Of a stretch of 64,000 bases of DNA, positions 43,401 to 55,300 are shown piece after piece (the stretch's first letter is position 1; each line of letters begins with the position of its first letter). The stretch comes from Scolanthus callimorphus (taxonomy: Eukaryota > Cnidaria > Anthozoa > Actiniaria > Edwardsiidae), in assembly GCA_033964015.1 (NCBI GenBank), contig CM066921.1:29099918-29163917 (forward strand), written 5' to 3'. A program made the position numbers and the translations under genes. A model generated the notes under the pieces. It worked only from the letters and a program-made list of their open reading frames with translations, was not told the origin of the DNA and did no database searches.

Positions 43401-43477
43401 ATAACATTAAACGCACCTACTGTAAGAATCGCTGTCCATAACAGATCCACAAAAACAAACTCTCTCAAGCCCTTCAT
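24997..43477 (-). CDS. Secreted PAN/apple - EGF - 15x cbEGF - fibrinogen-like protein (20 exons, 997 aa)
   Basis: Model on the - strand: 43477..43417, 42246..41990, 41363..41249, fourteen 123-nt cbEGF exons between 38917 and 29929, 28137..28006, 26976..26714, 25440..24997. All junctions are GT/AG and phases agree throughout (1, 0, then 1 at every EGF junction, then 0). Domains: signal peptide 1-20; PAN/apple about 22-106; EGF 107-144; fourteen near-identical DINEC-type cbEGFs of 41 residues, 145-718; one divergent cbEGF 719-762; fibrinogen-related domain of the cnidarian type about 763-997, with PSLPSGVYWI, FQAYCDM, GGGWTMCYT and CPYKKCDHWCG. Expected to be an extracellular matrix or lectin-like adhesion protein. 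The fibrinogen-like exon could instead start at 26963, but that acceptor breaks the phase. The many repeated exons could reflect real expansion or assembly copy-number error. Confidence 0.88.
25470..25622. repeat. 10-bp tandem repeat GTGTCGAAAA
   Basis: About 15 units alternating GTGTCGAAAA and GTGTCGAAAC, 30 bp upstream (in the gene's sense) of the acceptor of exon 20. The long open frames through it are repeat artefacts. Confidence 0.9.
26714..26976 (-). CDS. PAN-EGF-fibrinogen gene, exon 19 (fibrinogen-like domain, part 1)
   Basis: Encodes DCQSLHQIFPSLPSGVYWIS, then FQAYCDMTSFGGGWTMCYTS and a segment ending CNDLW. This is the conserved N-terminal half of cnidarian fibrinogen-related domains. 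Entry phase 1, exit phase 0, donor GTAACG. Confidence 0.9.
27026..27417. mobile_element. Fold-back MITE with TCTCGAACCCAGAGMTCCCC ends
   Basis: Left end (ATTCTCGTACCCAGAGCTCC) and right end (GGGGATCTCTGGGTTCGAGA) are inverted copies. It lies in the intron between exons 18 and 19. Confidence 0.7.
27491..27587. repeat. Short palindrome
   Basis: GAGGCTCATGGGAATAACAC and its complement flank an AT-rich loop: a hairpin of about 95 bp. Confidence 0.8.
28006..28137 (-). CDS. PAN-EGF-fibrinogen gene, exon 18 (divergent cbEGF)
   Basis: Encodes DIDECQEKTDGCHGNATC, then LIGSYNCTC and FEGNGTHC. Unlike the array copies it has Tyr at the hydroxylation-consensus position. Phase 1 on both sides; donor GTGAGT. 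Confidence 0.9.
28545..29668. mobile_element. Element with inverted ends, one end shared with the cbEGF array unit
   Basis: Left arm (AGAAACATATAAGTGAGTTG, AACCTGCGAACAACTCGCGA) and right arm (the inverse at about 29575-29655) bound about 1.1 kb without a gene. The outer tip TTACACGTTTCAACTCACTT also occurs inside every 531-536 bp cbEGF unit, so the ancestral exon unit already contained or abutted this element. Confidence 0.75.
29929..38917 (-). CDS. PAN-EGF-fibrinogen gene, exons 4-17: fourteen near-identical cbEGF exons
   Basis: Exons, 5' to 3' of the gene: 38917..38795, 38383..38261, 37850..37728, 37316..37194, 36782..36660, 36251..36129, 35720..35598, 35184..35062, 34650..34528, 34114..33992, 31651..31529, 31116..30994, 30582..30460, 30051..29929. 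Each is 123 nt, phase 1-1, and encodes a 41-residue cbEGF starting DINECTSTSHNC and ending GFSGDGNHCE. The calcium signature D-I-N-E-C and the C-x-N core are present, but the aromatic residue of the beta-hydroxylation consensus is His (CTNTVGSHTC). The copy nearest the 3' end of the gene (29929-30051) differs most (PQNCHAHANC). The others are almost invariant even at silent sites. Confidence 0.93.
31985..33911. mobile_element. TA-flanked insertion with duplicated 270-bp ends
   Basis: Inserted into one cbEGF intron unit between GAGATGCTA and CGTTAAAGC, flanked by TA. Its outer ends are CAATCAGCGACA and TGTCGCTGATTG. A MITE of about 272 bp with the same ends occurs twice in direct orientation, at 31985-32260 and 33643-33911, bracketing 1.4 kb of non-coding DNA. 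The two copies are nearly identical (one 3-bp and a few single differences). Confidence 0.85.
39250..39650. mobile_element. hAT-like MITE, copy B
   Basis: Inverted relative to the copy at 1435-1901. It shares ATATTTTTTGGTCGAGGATG and GACGATCATCCCCGATCAAA at its ends and multiple ATCTTTTAGGG phrases. No clear TSD could be read. Confidence 0.75.
39787..41233. mobile_element. TTAAAGAGCC MITE split by a second element
   Basis: The left part 39787-39856 and right part 41065-41233 together match the inverse of the full copy at 24575-24808. The right terminus CACAGGCTCTTTA ends 15 bp from the donor of EGF exon 3. Confidence 0.85.
39857..41064. mobile_element. Nested 1.2-kb element with GRGGGGGGTGAATAGG ends and 6-bp TSD
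   Basis: Ends GAGGGGGGTGAATAGG and CCTATTCACCTCCCCC are inverted; the flanking 6-bp GTGTAG (39851-39856 and 41065-41070) is present once in the uninterrupted MITE copy. The interior has AATCCGCCGATCCGC-type phrases at both ends and a strong palindrome of about 245 bp at 40378-40622 built on AAACGTAAACCTACGCG arms. No coding capacity. Confidence 0.85.
41249..41363 (-). CDS. PAN-EGF-fibrinogen gene, exon 3 (first EGF)
   Basis: Encodes a non-calcium EGF module: NGCSTKPC, ANATCIPG, FSCACPQGFTGEQC. Entry phase 0, exit phase 1. A MITE begins 15 bp beyond its donor. Confidence 0.9.
41990..42246 (-). CDS. PAN-EGF-fibrinogen gene, exon 2 (PAN/apple domain)
   Basis: Encodes a full PAN/apple-like domain: VCKLLPFEQPI, LLGHVISTHQT, GCYAECYLNQRICASINYG and ICELSSSDH, with six cysteines. 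The C-x3-C-x5-C-x-S-x-N-Y pattern is typical of PAN domains in cnidarian matrix proteins. Entry phase 1, exit phase 0. Confidence 0.9.
43206..43402. repeat. Fold-back repeat upstream of the PAN-EGF-fibrinogen gene's first-exon donor
   Basis: Arms GCATTAGAGCGCAACTTTCT and the inverse, plus inner GGGAGAGACACTCGAAACGT arms. Partial relatives lie at 10600-10720 and 25935-25975. It ends about 15 bp from the donor of exon 1 (in intron 1). Confidence 0.75.
43417..43477 (-). CDS. PAN-EGF-fibrinogen gene, exon 1 (signal peptide)
   Basis: Encodes MKGLREFVFVDLLWTAILTV and the first base of a Gly codon. The exit phase (1) and the GTGCGT donor fit the next exon. The hydrophobic core contains an Asp, so signal-peptide strength is moderate. 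This is the least certain exon of the model. Confidence 0.65.
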
Positions 43478-44148
43478 ACTTGCAGTCCAGTCATATTGAT
43501 GCTAGAAAGAAAATGAAAAACAAACTTTCATCGGACAATTCCAAGCATTCCTCATCTCACTAAATAATTCACAAACATTTTTAACTTGGTCATTCTAGCT
43601 GAGAATATGAATGGCTTACAAATTAAGTTCCTAGAGCTGTCGTTATTTAATTATATATTTTTGTGTATGGGCACATTTTAGAACACGCAAGAAGAAAGCT
43701 GTGAAGAATTATTTCACAACACTGTTATCGCGGGCAAAAAAATGTTTCTATTAAAACCCAAAAGCTAACTGAAAACACTAGAAAGCTAACAAGGGAATCC
43801 ATTATCAAAGTTTTGCGAACGTTTTTCATCGACTGATCAAAGCTAATATATAGATTTAGGCAGTGCCTAAAAACGAAGCTCCCAATGAAGTCCCGAGTGA
43901 CCTTGAAATCCACTCATTCCTTCCCAAGATATATACCTTTTTACATCTCCGCCATAATACTGGTGGGTTGCCTGTGTGACGCCGGACGAACGCATAAACC
44001 GGAAGTCCATCACATAACAGGTTGATGCATATCACTATTTTGTTTCCTTCTAGTCCTGTATGTACCTATGGGGGTCCGGCGGGCGGCTCCGCTATGGCAT
44101 ATTTACCAGCACCTCCACTGTCGTAGAGACCAAGGGATATAAATACCT

Positions 44149-44230
44149 AGACGAAATGTCAACTATAGCGACGACCGTCCTTACGGGGCAAACGGCTACA
44201 CAACAAACTGCAATGACTTATGGGTAACGT
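44149..44230 (+). pseudogene. Displaced inverted copy of fibrinogen-like exon 19 end
   Basis: About 82 bp matches the last 75 or so coding bases of exon 19 plus its GTAACGT donor, with one substitution, but on the opposite strand and 17 kb away, upstream of the gene's first exon. The rest of the exon is absent, so it is a non-functional fragment. Confidence 0.9.
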
Positions 44231-44978
44231 GATCTTGTTATTATACTGCTTGCTCGTCAGGATGTCCACAAAAACATTACAAAGGCTACATTTTGCTCTT
44301 GAAGACTTGTCTGTTCAGTAGTTCATTGACAATTTTACATTGAAGAAAAAAATCCATCCTCATGAAATGGTAGGGTTTTTGGACGAACCCAAGTTACACT
44401 TTACATCCAGTTCTTCCAAAAAAAAAACAAGCATCAAAACAAGTGGTTTGATGTTTTCCTTGCCATTTTTTTGTCAAAATTGCTCAAAATTCTGGTAAAA
44501 TGTCTCTAAGAATTTGTCTCTAATAAATGCTAGCACTTCAACTCGACCAGCATTGAATCGGTTCCATTTCCTTTGCGATGCAAAGACACACTACTACCGT
44601 ATGGCCTCAGCTAAATCCGGTGGCGTTGCATTTAAAGAAACGGTCGTAAAGATGTAACCCCAAAATTGATAAGTGTTGGTATACGACGGAAAGATTAACA
44701 GTAGAGCGTCAAGCAAGCAAGCAAGCACGATTTTACAACAGCATATCCGATTCCCTGTTCAGCATTACCACCTGATTTGCTAGAGTAATTGCAGCCAATT
44801 AGTGTGTTCCATATAAATTTATGTCCACAATACGGAACTCCTGAAATTATGTCATTCCTGCTAGGCTGCTTTGTAGGGTACGGTATTGTCATCAATAGAA
44901 TTTTTATGTCACTTTTTCTAGTGAATAAAGATTCCGACTTCTGCACTTGAAGTTCAACAGACTCCTGGAGAAACCTTT

Positions 44979-45352
44979 AGGGTGCGTTTCTTTGGGAAAA
45001 TCCGGATTCAGATTCGACGTGAAATTTCATAGAATTTTGTAGAACGAAAGAAACGCTGAATCCGAAAAAGGATTTTTACCATGGTAACAGTCGCTGGACG
45101 ACCCTCTCACAAGCGAAGGACGCACGCGTGATGATAGTTAACCACTGACCCAAAGTACTCTTTTCGAATCCTTTCGCAAAGAAACGCAAGGATTCAGAAT
45201 CCGGTCGAATCCGGATTTTGGTTGAATCTCCTGAATCCACGACGACAGTGGATTCGTTGGATTCAGAATCCTTTTTTGGATTTCTCAAAAGAACGAAAAA
45301 TCCGTTTTTGGATTCAAGAATCCGAATTTTCCCACAGAAAAGCACCTTTAGT
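44979..45352. mobile_element. MITE with AGGGTGCGTTTCTTTGGGAA ends
   Basis: Left end TTTAGGGTGCGTTTCTTTGG and right end CCACAGAAAAGCACCTTTAG are imperfect inverted repeats. The interior is rich in GAATCCGGATTC-type palindromic phrases. Confidence 0.75.
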
Positions 45353-46175
45353 TTGCACTAAGCGGTCTGTTCAATTATAATAGAAACGTAGTTAATGTGA
45401 CAGGTGCTAAATAAAATAAAGTTAAATCACCCATTTTACATAGAAAACAGCACAATACGGTATTTTCCGTGGACCGCGATAAAAGGCTCTTCGTAGAAAA
45501 TACATAACGTCGCACCAGTTAAAAGGAGGCTGTCACGCAACTGCGCAGCTGTTCTGCGCATCTCAAAACAAAGAAGTATCGTCCCGTAACGATGGCCAGC
45601 GAAGGCTGAAAACCACGAAAACAATCCATTTTAATCTCGCTATTTCTCGATCCATCCGACCAAATGTTTACGTTTTATCTATTCTTTAATAGTTTTCTGA
45701 TAAAATGGTCTAAATAGTTTTGCTCAGTGATCGTTCCTGGAGCATGTGCGTATCGTGACAGCAAAAACGTGCGAGAGACCCGCCGTTCCAATCGAAAACA
45801 TATTTTGAAAAAGGAAAGGTTCGACAGACGAAGTACGACTGAAGTTCGACGTTTGTCGTAGGCCTTACATTTTAAACCGGTTTTCCTAAAAAAGGCACCA
45901 GAAAGAAACAGAACTTTCCCATTCGAAAAACAACAGACAGACTTCTACTTCCTGGTTATAAATGAAAAGCCTAATCGATTTTTAATCATTGATCTGTCGG
46001 CTATTTACAATTTAGAACCCACATCAAGAACCAGTCTCCTTGATTCAAACTCAAAACTATTTGCTCTGTATGAGTTGGTAACCATACAGAGCAGAAAGCT
46101 CAGGATGTTCGTTGTCTCTCAACATGTCGAGTCGTTCAACAATTGTCGTTAAGCACGGACTCGAGTACCACGAAA

Positions 46176-46380
46176 TCAGACCCAGGGTTCCCAGCCTTGA
46201 TAGGTTCTTCCCAGTATATTTGGATCTGTGGCTTGATCGATTAAGCAATCTACTTGTTCCTCGACAGAAAGGCCCGTCTCGGGGTGTCTAGCGCGAGGAT
46301 TCACTCTCCTGTCGCCCAGACAGACTGATATCATGTCTTTCATCCATGGCATCTTGCTATGCCCTAGCTGGAGATTCGAC
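46176..46380 (-). CDS. PRKDC: PRKDC terminal exon (FATC domain)
   Basis: Encodes [17 protein letters not shown], then [19 protein letters not shown] and [13 protein letters not shown] before TGA. This is a complete FATC tail. Confidence 0.96.
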
Positions 46381-49300
46381 CTGAAGGATCACAGAAATTA
46401 AGAAGGAATCAATCTTCAACCCGCCCTCATGAAGAAGAAAATCCTATATCTTAGTCCATCGATCATGATCGATTTGTAGTAAGAGGGCTATTTAACAAAC
46501 CTAAACTAGTATTTTGGTTATCCAACAGTTATGTTTTTTGCATCATCAAAGTGTGCTAAATTCATGACACTGCTCCTTTACTGTAGTTTAAGTAATCATC
46601 CATGCAAGAACTAGGCAAACCTCCATTGTTCTACGGCTTTGAAGGTTTCCCACGTGGAATGTCCTATTTTTTACCACAGAAAGTTATCATGACTAGTGAC
46701 ATAATAAAAGTGAAAATTTGATAGATTTCGACTTGCTTTGAGAAAATATGGCAACAAAAAGTTTCTAGACCAATCAAATTAAAGAAGAACAAAGGATGGA
46801 GAATCAGCATTTTACGCTAGGTTCCCCACGTACAAAGTCTTTGAAAATTGCATATCCTGTTTGTAAGTACAACATGTGCTTAAATCTCCCTAAAAATCCT
46901 CAGACAACTTTTTCTAGCATAGTGATTTTACTGATTTTATGTCTAAGCCAATGGAATTGCCTATATTTTCAATAGAAATTAATTGCATTCCAGCGTGCTT
47001 GGCCGTTGGCTTGCCTAGTTCTTATACGGACCATTACTTAATTGTCAGTAAAAAACAAATTATATTAGAAACAACAACAACAAAAAAAAGAATGTAACAT
47101 TATGTAAGGAGGGATAGATATACAAATAATATATCATGTATATATATATAAGTCAACCACCTCGATTAGCCTTAGTGCTACCTGCATTTTAGTGAAAAAA
47201 TGATGATGATGATTGCAGGGCTGTAGCTAGCGAAGGGGCAGAGGGGGCAAACTTCTTTCAGTCTGTTTTCAATATCTTGTGAGAAGAATCCGTCTCTAAT
47301 AACACGAAACACTGAAAACGAAATTCAAAGTTGCAACAAAACACTGGGAAATGGTAGTGGAATGAAATTGACAACAATTTCTTTCTTGCGTTTGCCCTAC
47401 TTTTTTTCTGCTTACCTGGTAATTTATGGAGGGTTTTCATATAAATGTATGAAGAGCTTCCCTCCCTTCTAGTAATATACATAGTTTACCGGGTTTAACA
47501 GTAATTTATGCAAGGATAACATAGTAACGTAATGTATGCAAGGTTTAATAGTAATCTATTCAATGATTACCTGGTAATGTATGCAGGGTTGGCCCCCTCT
47601 AGCTTCTTCCTGGCGGTGTTAATTTTCTCGCGGGGATACCAAGCTAAGTCCTCCTCCTCACCTGTGAACATTGATGAGGTAAAGGATAATCACACACCAA
47701 ATAGACCTCTTTACCTTGGGCGTAATGTTGTCCCGTTTCAGATCACGTGACACTCATTTGAATATTCTTTCTTTGTTTGGGTTGCTTCCATTTAACAATT
47801 AGACTACGAGTTCGAGTTTTCTATGAGTCAATAGATAGTTAACGAGGCGCGTAGCGCCGAGTTGACTATTTGACTCATAGAAAACGAGAACGAGTGGTGT
47901 AATTGTTTTAGTAGAAACACACTATACTAGCATACTACCTTCGAGTTGTTGCTGAAACGTATTTACTTTCAACAGGGGTGGATCAAGGATCTCTAAGGGG
48001 GGAGGGGGTTGGGGGGGGGACGTAAAAAAAGGAGGCCAAAGTTGAAACCTTGCTCTTGCAAATACAGTAAATGTATGCGGGAATTTATCGAAAAAGGGGG
48101 CCCAAGACCCCTGAGGCCCCCCTCATAAATCCGCCTATGTTCATGGTTTTAGAATGTTTTCCGCTAGTCTTTTCGCTACTCACTATCTATTACGTGATAG
48201 ATAGTGATGTAAGAGAAGGAAAAAAACAAAACAGAAACGCAAAATTTGCCAAAGTTTCGGACCTTTATTTCGGTCCTTCTTCAGGGAAAATAAAGGTCCG
48301 AAACGTTGGCAAATTTTGCGTTTCTGTTTTGGTTTGTCCTTCTCTTACATTGCATTACCTCAAACCAAGGCATCCCGAAGGGATCCAGAAACACATTGCT
48401 GTTTGCACACTTTTGATTTTTAAGAAGAAGTGATAGATAGTGAGTAGCGGAGCCAATCAGATTGCAGGATTCGCGATAGTATGCGAGTGGGTTTCTACTA
48501 AAAAAATATATCCTTTGGTGCGTAGCAGACAGAAAAAGCATACTCATGAGAATGCCACATGATCTGAAATGGGACAACATTACGCCCAAGGTAAAGAGGT
48601 CTATTAAATTCGAAATTGACTTTGAAATAATGCGTGTAAGGTCGTAGCAATTTAGAAGATTCAACACGATTGTAGAAACAAAACAATAACTCCTTGTTTC
48701 CTTGCTCTTTTGTTTTATTGTTGTCCATTGTGTATTGACAGGGCTTTGCAGCCCAAATGGATAATTTATATTCTAATTCGCTCACCCGCTCAACCGAATA
48801 TAAAACATTTATCATGAAATACGTAACTACTTATTAGAAGTGTGTCCACACAAGACGCGTGCACTCTTTATTCACACTATTATTCACACTATTAATCATT
48901 CACACTGTAATGAATATAATAATTATAATTGTAGTATTTGACATTGATATTCTTACTGGAATAAAGATAATATTCATTGTATATGTTTAACTCTTCCAAT
49001 CATTGGGTATTTAATTTTCAGAGTGCTTAAAGCGATGAGTTGGACGCGAATGAATTACGCATGCAAACTGTAATGCTTATGTATTAGCGTCTAGCTAATC
49101 AACCGAAACCATGTGTAAACAAACATGCATACCCTACACGCTAATAAGGCGGTATACTTAACCCATGATAAATACATTTATTCTCAACCGCTGTGACATG
49201 ACCGCACAATGCATAGGTCGTAGAGTCAATGTACAGCGGTTGCAATCGATGATACAGGTCAACATAGCTTGAAAGCGCTAATACATGAGGAATTTTCAGC

Positions 49301-52300
49301 TCGCTCTGCCGGGATCCCGGAGGGTGACTACCGTGATCTCGGCAAACCTGACTGAAAATTTCCCATGTAACCGCGAATCAGAGTTTATGCAGACAGCCAC
49401 GATCTCGGTAGAAATAACCAGGGCCAGACCACTCCATATAATCGGGGCCTGAATAATAACACTCACCGGGCTTGACGCCTTGCACAGCCGCCTGTTTTCG
49501 TGCAAAAGCCTGACGACAAAATAACAATATTACACTAGCAAAGATGAGTCTGAGGCCAAGGTGACTCACTCGAAATGCAAAATGCACCCCGCTGTGTCCT
49601 CAGCGGAAAGATGCGTCGCCAAACTCAAGACCATAACTTTGCGTCAATCCCTACAATGGTGCAACAATTATCACAGCACTATTGAAAATTGGGAAATGGT
49701 TCTTGCTGTTGATAAAATTCAGAGGCCAAACGATACATATTTCAAGAGCGATTTTACTGATATAGCTGGTAAAAAGATATACCTATAATATACCTCTAAT
49801 AATAATATGCGTTTCTGGCAATCGAAGTTCATGTAAAGTTTATTTTATGTCTATGCAAGATATCTTTCCAGTTGGAGTTTCATCTGTCTTTCGAGGCGCG
49901 ATGAATTTTCATTGTCTCGGTGCCAGATCCGTGATCATTACAGCTCCGAATTTTGGGAATTTTTGTTCCCGCGTTTCTGTTCCTATGAATTTTTGATTTG
50001 AGATTACATCATGTGGAATCGATGCCTGGAAATTGAGCCCAAATTAATCAGTAATTCTTTTTTTCTAGTAGGACCTGAATCCTATCAAGTAAACGAGCCA
50101 TTTTTGAAGTCACCAAATCTGAGCGAGGGATTTGTTACCAATGGAAAAATCCTCAGCCACTCAGATCTGTAGCACGTTTTGCCTTCCATGATAACAATTA
50201 GATGTGGTATACCACAGGCACTAATCTAGGTCCTTTAGTATTTTTAATTTACATCAATGATATGCCTCCTTGCCCCGAGTACAGCGACGCATACATGTAC
50301 GCGGATGACATATTTAACTGTGGCTTCCAAACGCGCGCAGAAAGTGGGAAAATGAATACTGACAGTGGTTCAGTTCAATCATCTCAAGCTACAAATGTGC
50401 AGTGAAACCCTACATATACAACAGACCATTCATAACATACATGATTACCTAATGCTAACCACAGGGAATTTCTGTAGAAAGACCTGAATTTCCGTAGAAG
50501 AATGGGACGTGATTGGATTTCCCATGGCTATCCAGTTATCCACGGGAAAAGCGAACACTTCACGTTCTTTTCCTTGGGAAATGTATCTTTTCCCATGGGT
50601 TTCTGGAAATTCCATGTGAATGTACCTGCCAGTCTAGCGAGGGTTCTTTGACGAACACATCCATGGTGTTGAGCAGTAGCTCGTGATTTGCTCGTAGAGC
50701 GCGCAGCACGTAGATCATGGTAAGTCGCAGTAGGCCACTCTCCTTCAAGGGGAGCAGGAAGTTTGTGATCTGTCGTGTCAGTCTGAACGGCATTAGCTCA
50801 GGGATCGGTAAAAACTGAAACCAGAAAAAGGAGACACTTAGACCCCGTCCACACTACATACTTTTTGCTTCGTTTTCAAAAAGATTTGCGTCCACAAGTA
50901 TCCGTTTTCGTTTGAAAACGGTGTAGTGTGGACGGGATCTTAGTACAGGGTGGTGAAGGGGTTCTCCGTGATTCACCCCAAAATTTGCTCCGTGATTCGT
51001 GAAAAGCGTTTTCATAACTCCGTGATCCGTGAAATAACGAAAAATCGGTCCGTGTTTCGTGATCACTCTCTTAGCCAGAGGAGACGTCTTTTAGTTTGTA
51101 ATCCATCATAATTCATTTTCAGAAACATAGAAGTGCGGTGAAACACGTAACGTGAGACCAAGCTGTGGACTTTTCATGTTACAATTTATGACCATATTTG
51201 GTCAAAGATTTATTTTTGGTTTTCTTTTTTTTTCACGCGCGTGCTGATGCTATAGCAAGGCAATAGACTTCTTTCGCTTGGGCGTAATGTTGTCCCATTT
51301 CAGTTCACGTGGCATTCCCCACGTATTATTTCTTTGTCCTTCTGCTACGCACCGAAGGATATATGAATATGGAAGCAAACCAAATAAAGAAAGGATTATT
51401 GAAACGATTCCACGTGATCTGAAATGGGCACTACATAAAATACGCCGAAGCGAAAGAGGTCTATTGTTCCACATATGATCACAAAGTGTACCCAGGGCTT
51501 TTGCAGCAATCTACCGTTACGGCCTTTGTTAGTTACACGTTACAACTTTTACGGTACACGCGTTCACGGTTCGCTTATAAGCTCACTCTCTTGATAATGG
51601 CGACATAAGGGACGTCAAAACGTCGAGCCATATCAAATTTATTGGTTTCTTTGCATAAGCAAATTTTTACTCATAAAAAGTTCCTGCTTTATTACATTCC
51701 TGGATGAGTAGTAATCTACATTAAATGTTTTCGCTTGACACCCTTAGATAAATCTAAATAGGACCTATTTTCTTTCATGAAATTTGATGCTGAATGGTTT
51801 CTCGCGTTTTTGTGAAATAATATATTTTCTGTAAATAAGTTGTCATTGTGTCACAATTTTGGGGAAGGTCTTAATAAAATTAAGATATTAGATTTTCTTG
51901 CCGTGCGACTTGCAAATTTGATTTAAAAAATCATCCCAAGTAATTATGAGGGGTCGTGCTACACGCGAATCGACAGTTTCGTTCACAACTTAATATAAAT
52001 CTTGGCTAAAAAAGGCCATCTCAAAAATCATGAAAAGACATGAATTATTTGCTTATACATGGTAGCTATGCCAATGCGCATGTGAAACGACCTTGTTTCA
52101 TTAAAACAGCATGAAATGTAAAACTACAGTACGAAAAGTCCGTAAAACGGCAAGAGCTACTATTAAAAATAAACACAATGTTAAAAGCCTAAAAGCTTGA
52201 GCTACTTCATACGAACCTACGCAAGAGTGAAAATTTCCGGGTGTGATGCTTGATGAGTAAAATAGTAAAAGCTAAGCAAACCAACTCGCAATTAATTAAT

Positions 52301-55300
52301 CAGCTCCACAGTAATAACACTGGAACAGGTTATTAAATAAATTCAAGAAAACACTGAACTTATTGATTCGGCAACAGTTATCATGAAGCAATGTTCTCGA
52401 ACTTAATTTTAATGTTATTTCGGAAGCTCTGGTCAGCATGGCGAATTATAAATATTACAACGGAAATTCAACAGGAAATCAGGAACGTCACTATTTCTGT
52501 CAGGTAAGCGGGCATCTGTCTCCATCGCTAGGTTGGTGGCTGGTTTCCAAAGTTATGTTTTATAGGAGGGATATTAAAAACGTGTGCAGATCTAATATTT
52601 AAAAGTATTGAGAAAGAATGAACGTGTCTGTTTCTAAAACTGTGTGATTCCAATGTTGTTTCAAACCTAAGTTTTAATTAATTTTGTTAAATGATGTGAA
52701 ATTCGATTTTATTTAAAACATCACACTCACATTTTGTATATTAATAGCTTTTTAATTATCAATGCAATCTATTTCTATTTACACTAGTCCGAGTAGATTA
52801 CAATTGGAATTAAAATTGCAAATTACTCTATTGCAAGTGGATGTTCTTGGTCTTTTCAAATTGCCTTGCAGATTTACTGTTCAAGCGTGAAGGGATTCAT
52901 TCGCAGTGGAAATCAACATGGAAGCAAACAACGAAACAACGAACTCGAACGAAACAGCATTCAAAGGATCTGTCCTTATACTAACAGGACTCTGGCAAAA
53001 CAACATCACAGCATTTGTTATCGTCAGTTTCTGCTTTGCCATCCTGGTTATTGGTGGAATCTTTCTCAATTCACTCGTGGTTTTTCTTATGATCAAGAGC
53101 AAGCGCCATCGGCGTAGCATCAGTAATCTTTTTATCACTCACTTATCTGTCGTGGACCTGATATTCCGTGTTGTTTGTATCCCGCCTTTGGTGTACCTTT
53201 CTATACCGTCCACTAACTCGCATGATTCGGTTGTCTGTAAGTTAGCCACGTTCGTATTGCACGTCTGTGGCGCCGCCATTTTTGCCAGTCTGGTGGTCAT
53301 TGGAGTTGATCGCTATAGGAATATTGTGCATCCTCTTATGAGTCTCAAGAAGAAAACCAAGCAATCGCACGTTATCGTGCTGGTCTGGGGTTATTCTGCC
53401 GTGGCCTCGGCAACGCTAATATACACAGCAGGACTCGTCCCTTTATCTGATCTAGCAGAAGGAAGGGCATATCGGCGGCGAAGGGTTCTACTTCGTGTAA
53501 CATCACACCGGGATTGCTGGGAGGACTCTCCGTCACGATTTACTCCCTGCTAACATTCCTGATTCCCATGACAACGCTTGTGTTTGCATACACCTCTATC
53601 TGGACTAGTTTGAGAAAACGATCCAAGAGTGGACAAGTTGCGAAGGCGGCTGTGCGATCCAAAGCCAAGGCAGTGCGCATGCTCGTAATTGTAGTCAGCA
53701 GTTTTGTCGTGTGTTGGGGGCCGTCGGTTGCTATGGAGTGTCTACGCTCTTATGGTCTACTAATGGATATTAGGATTAATGTACTGGCCGTTGCTACCCT
53801 GATTACAACAATGTTACAACTGTGCAGCTCGCTGGCGAACCCAATCATTTATGCGTTTTATAATTCAGGGTTCAAGAAAGACCTTGCGGACGTTTTGTTC
53901 TGCCATTGCTGTTCCTCGACACAGCTCAAGGACATCAAGTCATCACGTGATACAGAAGCCAAGAAGACAGACAGCACAACTTTGTAGGTGAACCAGCTGG
54001 ACGAACACTCAGGGTCTTTTTTAGTAATAGACAAAATCGGCCATCGGTGCTTACATCGAGTTGGCCATCCAACTTATTAGATCACATGATTCATTTCTGA
54101 GGTGATTCATTTTTTATTTCATTTCATGGACATTGTTAATTTTGTTCATATTTGCATGCGCTCGGTTTGCTTATACATGGTAGCTAAGCCACTGTATGTC
54201 AATCGACATGTTTCATTAAAACAGCATGAAATTTAAAACTACAGTAAGAAAAGTAGCTGATCCGTAAAACGGCAAGGGCTAACGGCAAGGGCTACTATTA
54301 AAAATAAACACAATGTTAAAAGCCTAAAAACTTGAGCTACTTCATATGAACCTACGCAAGAGTAAAAAAAAACCCGGGTGTGATGTTTGATGAGTAAAAG
54401 CTAAGCAAACCAACTCGCAATTAATTGAATCACCTCCACAGTAATAACACTGGAACAGGTTATTAAATAAATTCAAGAAAACACTGAACGTATTGATTCG
54501 GCAAAAGTTATCATGAAGCAATGTTCTCGAACTTAATTTTAATGTAATTTCGGAAGCTCTGATCAGCATGTTCAGGTAAGATGGCATCTGTCTCCATTGC
54601 TTTCCAAAGTTATGTTTTATAGGAGGGATATTAAAAACGGCTGAGCAGATGTAATCTTTAAAAATATTAAGAAAGTATAGAAAAAACCTTTTCATTGTCT
54701 CTGTTCTACTGTGTGACTCCAATATTGTTTTAACCTAAGCTTTAATTAATTTTGTTAAATGATGTGAAATTGTATTTAAACATCACACTCACATTTTGTA
54801 TATTAATAGCTTTTCAATTATCAATGCAATCTATTTCTATTTACATTAGACCAAGTAGATTACAATTGGAATTAAAATTGCAAATGACTATACTGCAAGT
54901 GGGCGTTCTTTTGCCTTGCAGATATACTGCTCAAGCGTGAAGGGATTAATTCGAAGTGGAAATCAACATGGAAGCAGATTATGAACACGCGAACACAAAC
55001 AACACGATACAAAACCATGGCTCTGCCCTTATACTAACAGGACTCTGGCAAAACAACATCACAGCATTTGTTATCGTCAGTTTCTGCTTTGCCATCCTGG
55101 TTATTGGTGGAATCTTTCTCAATTCACTCGTGGTTTTCCTGATGATCAAGAGCAAGCGCCATCGGCGTAGCATAAGTAATCTTTTGATCACTCACCTATC
55201 TGTCGTGGACCTGATATTCCGTGTTGTTTGTATCCCGCCTTTGGTGTACCTTTCTATACCGTCCACTAACTCGCATGATTCGGTTGTCTGTAAGATAGCC

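Larger units (their letters stand above)
43478..46175. other. Intergenic region between the PAN-EGF-fibrinogen gene and PRKDC
   Basis: No gene was supported. It holds a displaced copy of a fibrinogen-like exon end (44149-44230) and a MITE (44979-45352). No obvious polyadenylation signal for PRKDC was recognised. Confidence 0.6.

Noticed and set aside
46360..46365. Internal acceptor in the last PRKDC exon that would join directly to the 43-nt exon
   Set aside because: It seemed needed until the 91-nt exon at 47571-47661 was found, which restores both phase and the WYPREKI...NPAYIT homology.
49561..49788. 75-codon frame on the + strand in a PRKDC intron
   Set aside because: No recognisable domain, splice sites or repeat partner; most likely a chance frame.
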